5,159 nucleotides of DNA from Verrucomicrobiota bacterium (lineage in GTDB: Bacteria > Verrucomicrobiota > Verrucomicrobiia > Limisphaerales > J093): positions 1 through 5,159 of the forward strand of contig JARYMD010000326.1 of the NCBI GenBank assembly GCA_029907285.1, written 5' to 3'. The translations under genes were made by a program, and so were the position numbers. The notes below the pieces were generated by a model. The model worked only from the letters and a program-made list of their open reading frames with translations. It made no database searches and was not told the origin of the DNA. Of this stretch, positions 1 to 5,051 are shown piece by piece. Numbering within the stretch: the first letter of the stretch is position 1; the number at the start of each line of letters is the position of its first letter.

Positions 1-468
1 ACCTTCCAGCCAGTCAACCTTTGCGGTGATTTCGTATTGGCCCGGGGTGGCGTTGCTGGAGACAGTCAGGGGAACAATTAGCATTGTCTTGCCGTGATAG
101 ACGTAAGTCGTGAGCCCGCCGGCTATGTGTTCTTCTGGCGGGGGCCACATGATGTCGCCTGCGGTTATGAAGGAGGGTAGTGTCCACTCGATTTTTGTTG
201 CGGCTCCGGATTCACCCGGGTTGCGCCAATACGTGTGCCAGTTGGGCGCGCTTTCCAGCAGAATGCCGGCGAAGACTGTGTCGCCCGGGCGTGCGGCGGT
301 GGCGTTGAGAACGAGGTTGACCGACGTGTTGGGTTGCGCCTGCGTTATTGAGGTGATGGCAAGCGCAAATGCTGCGGCAGCGGCTGCGATAAGCAGCGGG
401 AGCCGCTTTTGGTCCGGTCGTTGGCAGCCGGAGGAAACGGTTGTTTGACGAAACATTTTCGCGAGCAT
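1..468 (-). CDS. DsbD-like thiol:disulfide interchange protein, N-terminal part (runs off left edge)
   Basis: The 156 visible codons encode a secreted protein resembling the periplasmic N-terminal domain of DsbD/ScsB-type reductases, which accept electrons from an inner-membrane domain and pass them to periplasmic thiol proteins. Residues 1-45 form a signal peptide: basic KR at 21-22, a hydrophobic Ala-rich core (LPLLIAAAAAAFALAI) and a likely cut after TQA. The family signature WHTYWRNPGESG lies at 77-88, followed by IEWTLP, a WPPPE segment at 108-112, LTTYVYHG at 119-126, and AKVDWLEG at the window edge, just where the family usually continues with a Cys-containing motif. The membrane and thioredoxin domains would lie outside the window. 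I chose ATG at 468; ATG at 456 is in frame and also leaves a good signal peptide, and neither has a clear Shine-Dalgarno. An in-frame stop lies upstream at 529-531. The gene is divergent from guaB. The domain call is fairly secure; the exact subfamily is not. Confidence 0.78.
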   Translation of the reverse strand, partial: MLAKMFRQTTVSSGCQRPDQKRLPLLIAAAAAAFALAITSITQAQPNTSVNLVLNATAARPGDTVFAGILLESAPNWHTYWRNPGESGAATKIEWTLPSFITAGDIMWPPPEEHIAGGLTTYVYHGKTMLIVPLTVSSNATPGQYEITAKVDWLEG

Positions 469-582
469 CACGCGGGAATGGTAGCCCAACAACCGTGGGT
501 TCGCCACTTCGTTCGCGCTGCTGCAAGATCAGGAGCGACACGTTGGTCTTGATTTGGCAACAGCGAGTTGTCAAAGTTGGCC
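469..582. promoter_or_regulatory. Divergent intergenic region between the DsbD-like gene and guaB
   Basis: This 114-base gap separates two divergently transcribed genes, so it must hold or overlap their promoters unless they are read from further away (inference). I could not find a convincing -35/-10 pair on either strand. CAGGAG at 530-535 looks like a ribosome binding site, but the TTG at a suitable distance (543-545) is out of frame with guaB. There is no riboswitch-like or tRNA-like fold that I can support. Confidence 0.3.
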
Positions 583-2148
583 ATGGCAAGTGAATCACAG
601 TGGACCGATCTTGACAGCCGGTTTTATTTGTCGGCTGACGAGTTTTTTCCTGCGTATGGGAATTTGGCGTTGACGTACGACGACGTGACGCTGGCCACGC
701 GGTATTCGGAGGTGCTGCCAAGCCAGACTGTTTTGGCGACCGAACTTGCGGAAGGATTGCGGCTAAATGTCCCGATCATTTCTGCTGACATGGACACTGT
801 CACAGAGTGGCGCATGGCAACGGCAATGGCGTTGAACGGCGGACTGGGTTTGATCCACTACAACATGTCTGACGAGGACCAGCTTGTTGAGGTGAGCAGG
901 GTGAAGAACCACATATTGGGATTGATCCAGGAACCGGTGAAGGTCACGCCAGACTTGCGAATTGGTGATGTGCTGAAAATGATTGAGCGCCACAAGTTCA
1001 ATTTCAGCACTTTTCCGGTTGTGGATGCCCAGAATCGCCTTGTTGGCTTGTTGCCGGGTCACGTGGTGAAACAGCGCTATGCGCAACGCAAAGTCGCAGA
1101 AGCGCTCACGCCGCGTGCGCAGGTTCAGACAATCCACGAAAGCGAGTTGGGCAGCGACCCGATAAGCCGCGCGGACCGGTTTTTCACGGATCATCCGGGG
1201 ATACACAAGCTGTTGGTTGTGGACAGCGAGGATCATTTGCGCGGTTTGTTTACGCTGAGCGACGTTGAAAAGATCACGCTCGAACGCAAATCGCAGTTCA
1301 AGGCCGCTCGCGATGCGCGTCTGAGGTTGTTGTGTGGCGCTGCGGTGTCAGCAACTCGCAATGCGTTTGGCGAGCTGGACCGCAAGCGGATACTTGGACA
1401 AGTTGGCGCGTTGGTTGAGCGCGGCGTCGATGTGGTGGCGGTATCGACTGCGCACGGCCACAGCAAGGGCGTCGGAGACGCGGTGCGAATGATCCGTGAT
1501 GCATTTCCATCCCTTCCGATCATCGCAGGAAACGTTACCACGGCCGCCGGGGTTGAATACCTTGCCGATTGCGGCGCGAATATCATCAAGGTTGGGCAGG
1601 GGCCGGGCTCGATATGCACGACGCGGATTGTTGCGGGGGTTGGCGTGCCGCAGTTGACAGCGCTTTATGTGACATCGCGAGCTGCGGCGCGAAAACGTGT
1701 GACAATCCTTGCCGACGGTGGGATTACAAAGTCGGGCGACATTGTCAAGGCGTTGACGCTTGCCGATGCTGTTGTTTGTGGCGGGTTGCTTGCGGGTTGC
1801 GATGAAGCGCCGGGCAACATCGTGACCATCGAAGGAAAGCGGTACAAGGAGTACAGGGGAATGGGCAGTCTCGCGGCAATGAAAGCAGGCTCAGCAGCCC
1901 GGTACGGGCATCAGTCTTCGCCCGCCCGGAAGATCGCAGCCGAGGGCGTAGAAGCGCTCAAGGAAGCGTCAGGGCCGCTTGATTCGGTCCTGATGCAACT
2001 GGTAGGGGGGATTCAATCCGGGATGGGTTACCTTGGCGCTGTTAATTTGAAACAACTGCGTGAGAAAGCGCGGTTCATCCGAGTGAGTTCTGCGGGGCAA
2101 CGCGAGGCGGGGCCGCACGACATTGTTGAGATTAAGGTGGCCGGGTAG
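583..2148 (+). CDS. guaB: IMP dehydrogenase (GuaB), full length, with CBS pair
   Basis: Encodes a 521-residue cytoplasmic enzyme of the IMP dehydrogenase family, which oxidises IMP to XMP with NAD+, the first committed step of GMP synthesis. Residues ~30-95 carry the family start (LTYDDVTL, SADMDTVTE, GGLGLIHYNM). Two CBS domains, usual sites of purine-nucleotide control, lie at ~113-235. The (beta/alpha)8 barrel resumes with LLCGAA, then GNVTTAAG, the catalytic loop GPGSICTTR with nucleophile Cys345, ADGG at 377-380, YRGMGS at 424-429, the Arg440-Tyr441 flap dyad, and the C-terminal SAG...PHDI. The CBS pair and long flap favour IMPDH over GMP reductase. Odd points: the usual Asp of the (V/L)D(T/S)(A/S)HG motif is Ser288 (AVSTAHGHS), and the phosphate-site GS is GG. 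A ~28-residue extension precedes LTYDDV, longer than in many bacterial enzymes. ATG583 is preferred; an in-frame TTG at 568 would add five residues, and neither has a clear ribosome binding site. The stop nearly touches a foreign gene fragment. Confidence 0.93.
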   Translation: MASESQWTDLDSRFYLSADEFFPAYGNLALTYDDVTLATRYSEVLPSQTVLATELAEGLRLNVPIISADMDTVTEWRMATAMALNGGLGLIHYNMSDEDQLVEVSRVKNHILGLIQEPVKVTPDLRIGDVLKMIERHKFNFSTFPVVDAQNRLVGLLPGHVVKQRYAQRKVAEALTPRAQVQTIHESELGSDPISRADRFFTDHPGIHKLLVVDSEDHLRGLFTLSDVEKITLERKSQFKAARDARLRLLCGAAVSATRNAFGELDRKRILGQVGALVERGVDVVAVSTAHGHSKGVGDAVRMIRDAFPSLPIIAGNVTTAAGVEYLADCGANIIKVGQGPGSICTTRIVAGVGVPQLTALYVTSRAAARKRVTILADGGITKSGDIVKALTLADAVVCGGLLAGCDEAPGNIVTIEGKRYKEYRGMGSLAAMKAGSAARYGHQSSPARKIAAEGVEALKEASGPLDSVLMQLVGGIQSGMGYLGAVNLKQLREKARFIRVSSAGQREAGPHDIVEIKVAG

Positions 2149-2149
2149 C

Positions 2150-2460
2150 GGAAGAAGGATTGGAGTCAGGCCGGTTTTTGCCCGCGCGCAGCTCTCATGT
2201 TGGTATCCGCAAATCCCCGGCGCGTGGCGGCAAGACCCGGCCCAAGGTGGTGGCGGCGCGGTAATGGACATGGGCGGTCATTGCATTGACCTGTTGGAAA
2301 TGTTCTTTGGCCCCGTGAGCGCCGTGAGTTGTTTCACCAACCGCACTGTCCACAATTACCCGTCGGAAGACAGCGCCGTGGCCTTGTTGAAGTTCGCCAA
2401 TGGCGCGCTGGGTGTGGTGGATACATTCTTTTGCATGCCCGACGAGTGCAGCCGGAACCA
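2150..2460 (+). pseudogene. Gfo/Idh/MocA-family oxidoreductase, central fragment
   Basis: About 100 codons match the C-terminal (substrate/oligomerisation) domain of Gfo/Idh/MocA dehydrogenases, which are NAD(P)-dependent sugar or inositol oxidoreductases. Recognisable in order are RPVFARAQLSCWYP, PGAWRQDP, then GGGGAVMDMGGHCIDLLE with the conserved D-G-H-x-x-D active-site helix, the edge strand VSAVSCFTNRTVHNYPSEDSA, and FANGALGVVDTFFCMPDECSRN. The whole N-terminal Rossmann half (roughly 120 residues in the family) is missing; homology begins within a few bases of the guaB stop. The C-terminus is also gone: after ...DECSRN, where relatives continue with an N-R-L-E-x-Y-G stretch, the frame runs into a dispersed palindromic repeat and stays open through it to TGA at 2552-2554. 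The first ATG in frame (2123) lies inside guaB, so there is no credible start. I read it as a gene remnant; an assembly join is the alternative. Confidence 0.82.
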
Positions 2461-2537
2461 AAGTTGCCTTGCGGGCAACGTCCCCGGGTCTTGCACCCCC
2501 GGACTTTCAGCCACGCCGGGCTGGGAAATATGCGGGC
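2448..2537 (+). repeat. Dispersed palindromic repeat, copy 1 (left arm missing)
   Basis: Positions 2448-2532 align over their whole length with 5075-5159 near the right end of the window, with only scattered substitutions and small compensating indels. The right arm (CGCCGGGCTGGGAAATATG, 2514-2532) is identical to that of copy 2, and the next five bases (CGGGC) match, inverted, the bases outside copy 2's left arm. The matching left arm seen in copy 2 is absent here: the repeat begins directly inside the Gfo/Idh/MocA fragment at GCAGCCGGAACC. The interior carries a small hairpin, GTTGCC (2463-2468) pairing with GGCAAC (2474-2479). It encodes no protein of its own that I would defend. Confidence 0.85.
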
Positions 2538-2603
2538 CCGGAAATCTCATTTGAATGCACTTTGGATTGTTTTTGGCCGGTGACCCTGTGAGATTTCCGG
2601 GCC
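2535..2603. repeat. Perfect 15-bp inverted repeat with 39-base loop, abutting repeat copy 1
   Basis: GGCCCGGAAATCTCA (2535-2549) is exactly complementary to TGAGATTTCCGGGCC (2589-2603). The left arm overlaps the last bases of palindromic repeat copy 1, so the two structures are directly joined. The structure lies about 30 bases past the stop of the minus-strand ceramidase-like remnant and could act as a transcription end for it, but the loop is long and no T-run follows the stem on either strand, so a classical intrinsic terminator is not supported. A small non-coding mobile element or a second module of the same composite repeat fits as well. Confidence 0.6.
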
Positions 2604-2635
2604 AGCTTATGCGAGGTGTGGCAAGGGCAGGTTGG

Positions 2636-3430
2636 CTATCGGAACAATTCGTTTATGTGTTTTACGGTTTCATCGACAAGCACCTGTCCGCCTGCCGGTC
2701 CGACGATAAACTTATCGGCGCTGTATCCGTCGCCCTTTACGGCGCGCTCGATCGGGAGATAACCGCTGTGTCCGCTGCAGATTTGGACGAGCATTGTCAG
2801 TGCGGCCGTACTTTGGGCTTCAATTCGCACACCGTAGTCGTGGAACAGTTCAAATGGACTTGTCGCCATTGCAACGTCGCCGAAGCGCAGGACGTGAAGC
2901 TCCGCCGGATGCACAGAGTCAGTCTCGTAAAAGGGCCGTACGATAGGCTGGTGTTCGGGCAGATCAACGTGAACAACGCGGTGCCGGAACAGAATCCGGC
3001 CGGTTTTCGTTTCTTCAGCAACCGGGAGACTTTCTTTGACGGCGTTTGCGATTCGTCTTGCGATTTCCTGTCTGCGTGAGAGGCCGCGGCGTTGTGCCAT
3101 GATTTGTTCGGCCTGGCTGCGATAAGTTGGGTGGGGTGACAGGTCGCCGGACGATGCGCACTGGGGCAGAACGTAAAGATGCTTTCCATATTGCTCGCGC
3201 AACGCGACGCGCGTGTCGTGCCAGAAATCTGCGGATATTTCGTTCAAGTTCTCTGTTTCCTGTGATGGACAGGCCAGATTGATCACGACTCCGGTGAGTT
3301 TGCTGTCACTGTCCCAAAATCCCATGAGGTCCACAGCCGTCTCGATGCCGCCCTCGATATGCGAGAAGTTGGTTGTGGCGGTGTTGCCGTACATTACCGC
3401 TGAACCGTCGGCGTAAACGACGCGCCGGTG
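2636..3430 (-). pseudogene. Ceramidase-like hydrolase, C-terminal part of a gene with an internal deletion
   Basis: This frame matches the C-terminal two thirds of neutral/alkaline ceramidase-like proteins, secreted zinc amidohydrolases that in characterised members release fatty acid from ceramide. It opens with RRVVYADGSAVMYGN (3427-3383), then FSHIEG, AVDLMGFWD, ACPSQ, ISADFWHDTR and LPQCASSGDLSPHP (83-87 counted from ATG 3394), the GDxSP segment that holds the catalytic serine in ceramidases. It ends with ELHVLRFGDVAMATSPFELF and a GPAGGQVLVDETV tail. The N-terminal part of the same family lies just upstream but in another frame (3394-3795), and the intervening zinc-ligand segment with the HTH-type histidines is absent. 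The stretch between VDLPE and ELHVLR also looks short compared with relatives as I remember them, so a second in-frame deletion is possible. ATG 3394 could start a 252-residue product, but it would lack the zinc site, so I call it non-functional. Confidence 0.75.
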
Positions 3431-3795
3431 GAGATTCGGTTGTGCAAATGGCCGGTGAGCGCCACCGGCGCAGGCGGGGTGATATCGGTTGTCGCCCAGC
3501 CGACGAACAATGGGTATGAAGGTGGTGCAGCGGATTCAATTGCCGCGTTGGGCATGTTGACGTCAAGTTTGGTTTCGCTGCCAGACTGCAACTGTTGGCC
3601 TTCGAATGCCTCGATGTATTTCAAGCCGATGGCAGCGGCGCGTTCAATTGCATCGAACAGGGTGAACCTGTTGAAACTCCATGCTGCGACGCCGAGCCGC
3701 CAACCGAGAGGCTCTTGAGTTTCGGCTGCTGTGGCCGGTTGGGCGGCAGCGGCCAGTGCCACGAAACAGCAAATTGATTTGAGAATTCCTTTCAT
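3394..3795 (-). pseudogene. Fused remnant: secreted sugar isomerase/epimerase-like start joined to ceramidase-like N-terminus
   Basis: The 133-codon frame has two unrelated parts. Residues 1-24 are a signal peptide (MKGILKSICCFVALAAAAQPATAA); residues ~30-81 (LGWRLGVAAWSFNRFTLFDAI, then GLKYIEAFEGQQL) match the first strands and helices of secreted xylose-isomerase-like TIM-barrel proteins (AP endonuclease 2-like sugar phosphate isomerase/epimerase family), which normally run to ~300 residues. From about residue 90 the sequence switches to PPSYPLFVGWATTDITPP and PVALTGHLHNRIS, the N-terminal strand of ceramidase-like hydrolases. It then leaves that homology and stops at 3394-3396. The ceramidase homology resumes in another frame at about 3430. 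ATG 3795 begins two bases after the stop of the YdjC/ChbG-like gene, pointing to translational coupling; a TTG at 3801 is less likely. Most simply, two formerly adjacent operon genes were merged by deletion. A functional product is unlikely. Confidence 0.75.
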
Positions 3796-3797
3796 GT

Positions 3798-4670
3798 TCA
3801 ACGTTTTTGCTTGAGGTCGCTGTAGCTTGCCAACACAACGCCTTTCCTCTGAATGGCGGCTTTTACTTCGGGGTTGGTGAACACGCGTGTCACAGCCTCC
3901 CGGTCCTGTGCAACGTTCTCATATCCCTTGTGGCCTATTGCCTGCATTTCCGGCACGTCCATGCCGGGATGCTCAATGAAAATGTAGGTGCCGGGCCGGA
4001 GCTGTTCGATACTTGCGACGAATCTCTTTATGCGTTCTTCGGCTGTTGCGGCTTTGCCCCAGCCCTGGAACGGTTTGGCGCTTGTCAGGAAACCTTCGGT
4101 TGCGAGACCGTATTCATCCGCCAACCTTTTCACCAGAGCGGAAATGGAGGGGTCGAGTCCTGCGAACCCCATGTGACAGCTCAGGTGGGAGATGCGTGGC
4201 AGATGCCGGCGAGCGGTTTCGATCTGGGCGCGAAGCTCGGTTTCGATCTCGGACAATTTCCATTGAGACTCTTTCAATGAACTCTTTGGTGGGAAGCTCT
4301 GGTTTGGCCATACCATTGGGAAGAAGCAGCCGTCGGGATCGACCAGAGTCTGGGCGTGCGTAATCGGCCGCCATTTCATCCTTTCCCATTCGCTTGTCAA
4401 TGTGAGGTGAACGCCCACGTCGAGACCTGGGTTCTCTTCAAGGAGACGGACAGCTTCGGGGAACCACGCGCAGGGTACCATGAGTTCGACGGACCGGACG
4501 ATTCCGTCGCGATAGCATTGAATGCACGCGACGTTTGCGGCGTGGGTTGAGCCGATGTCATCGCCGCGGACGAGCAATGTGATGTTGTCGGCGGCGTTGG
4601 CTGTCAGGGCTGCAGCGCACACGGCGGCGCAGGCCAGTTGGAGACGTCGCTTGGGATGTGCTGTTTTCAC
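3798..4670 (-). CDS. Secreted YdjC/ChbG-family carbohydrate deacetylase-like protein
   Basis: A 290-residue protein of the YdjC/ChbG family (PF04794-type), whose best known member removes an acetyl group from chito-oligosaccharides in a metal-dependent reaction. The GTG start at 4670 gives a clean signal peptide (VKTAHPKRRLQLACAAVCAA, cut near ANA-AD), so it probably acts outside the cytoplasm, unlike E. coli ChbG. Key features counted from GTG: GDDIG at 36-40 (family R-x-DDFG, catalytic/metal Asp pair), CYRDGIVRSVELMVP, GLDVGVHLTLTSEW around 82-95 with a metal-ligand His at 88, SCHMG with His166, EHPG at 233-236, and a normal tail VVLASYSDL. No gap against the family is evident. An in-frame ATG at 4742 lies inside the preceding Gfo/Idh/MocA remnant and would bury the signal peptide, so I rejected it; AAGAG seven bases before GTG is a weak ribosome site. 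The substrate cannot be read from sequence. It lies 22 bases after the preceding stop and two bases before the next ATG, so co-transcription is likely. Confidence 0.85.
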   Translation of the reverse strand: MKTAHPKRRLQLACAAVCAAALTANAADNITLLVRGDDIGSTHAANVACIQCYRDGIVRSVELMVPCAWFPEAVRLLEENPGLDVGVHLTLTSEWERMKWRPITHAQTLVDPDGCFFPMVWPNQSFPPKSSLKESQWKLSEIETELRAQIETARRHLPRISHLSCHMGFAGLDPSISALVKRLADEYGLATEGFLTSAKPFQGWGKAATAEERIKRFVASIEQLRPGTYIFIEHPGMDVPEMQAIGHKGYENVAQDREAVTRVFTNPEVKAAIQRKGVVLASYSDLKQKR

Positions 4671-4692
4671 AGGAGCACTCTTTTGCCGGTTG

Positions 4693-5007
4693 TTAAGGTA
4701 AAAGCTTCCATGGGGGCCGCATTTGTCTGTCGAGCATTGCATTGGCTTCGGGATCGTTCACGAATTCCTCCTTGGCGGGGTCCCAACGCAGTGTGCGGCG
4801 CAGTTTGATTGCAATCTGGTCGAGCCAGCAGATCGTGTCAGATCGCACTGCGATGTTTATCGGGGCTGCGGGTTTGGCGCGGCCTTTGATGGCGTCGATG
4901 AAGTTCCCGGAAATCGCGGTATGCAGCGCAATCTTTGTTGTCATAGAAGCTGTCCACAGCGCTTTTGCCCTTGGCAAGTTGCAGTTTTCCGGGGCAGCAT
5001 ACAACAC
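4693..5007 (-). pseudogene. Gfo/Idh/MocA-family oxidoreductase, C-terminal fragment
   Basis: The last ~80 codons match the C-terminus of the long bacterial Gfo/Idh/MocA oxidoreductases common in PVC bacteria. Visible are GNFIDAIKGRAKPAAP, AVRSDTICWLDQIAIKL, the highly typical RWDPAKEEFVNDPEANAML and the ending MRPPWKL before TAA (4693-4695). Homology is clear up to about position 4944 (ATG of MTTKIALHT); 4945-5007 stays open but I do not recognise it, and the region from 5052 is palindromic repeat. Family members are normally 400 or more residues, so more than three quarters of the gene is missing. This is a different subfamily from the plus-strand Gfo/Idh/MocA fragment at 2150-2460, which belongs to the shorter type. 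It lies just upstream of the YdjC/ChbG-like gene in the same direction, consistent with a former operon. Translation of the 104-codon frame from ATG 5007 is possible but would not give a working enzyme. Confidence 0.8.
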
Positions 5008-5051
5008 TAATCAGCTTGGAAATCCTGCTGGAATGAAGCTTTGGGTGTCGA

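Noticed and set aside
568..582. TTG at 568 as the start of guaB.
   Set aside because: It has no ribosome binding site, and ATG at 583 already precedes all recognisable family sequence.
212..721. 169-codon minus-strand open frame across the DsbD-like gene and the intergenic region.
   Set aside because: It is Arg/Thr-rich with no family resemblance, and it lies out of frame over the recognisable DsbD-like coding sequence and into guaB.
2123..2554. The full 143-codon plus-strand frame as a real protein.
   Set aside because: It starts inside guaB out of frame and ends within repeat sequence; only the middle ~100 codons are Gfo/Idh/MocA-derived.
2535..2603. Classical intrinsic terminator.
   Set aside because: The stem is strong, but the loop is 39 bases and no T-run follows on either strand.
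2555..3079. 174-codon plus-strand open frame opposite the ceramidase remnant.
   Set aside because: The minus strand has clear family motifs over the same bases; the plus-strand translation has none.
3451..3469. Hairpin GCCGGTG/CACCGGC with a 5-base loop as a regulatory element.
   Set aside because: It lies inside recognisable coding sequence (the ceramidase N-terminal motif), so it is more relevant to the deletion join than to regulation.
3306..3566. 86-codon minus-strand frame in the ceramidase region.
   Set aside because: This third frame lies between the two frames with real homology and has Arg/Pro/His-rich composition typical of a shadow.
4671..4742. ATG at 4742 as the start of the YdjC/ChbG-like gene.
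   Set aside because: It overlaps the end of the upstream Gfo/Idh/MocA coding sequence and places 24 residues before an evident signal peptide; GTG at 4670 fits better.
2150..4944. The two Gfo/Idh/MocA fragments as halves of one gene split by an inversion between the palindromic repeats.
   Set aside because: Inverting 2538-5051 would place them in the same direction on either side of a repeat, which is tempting. But the first fragment belongs to the short subfamily (GGGGAVMDMGGHCIDLLE type) and the second has the RWDP...EANAML ending of the long subfamily, so they come from different genes.
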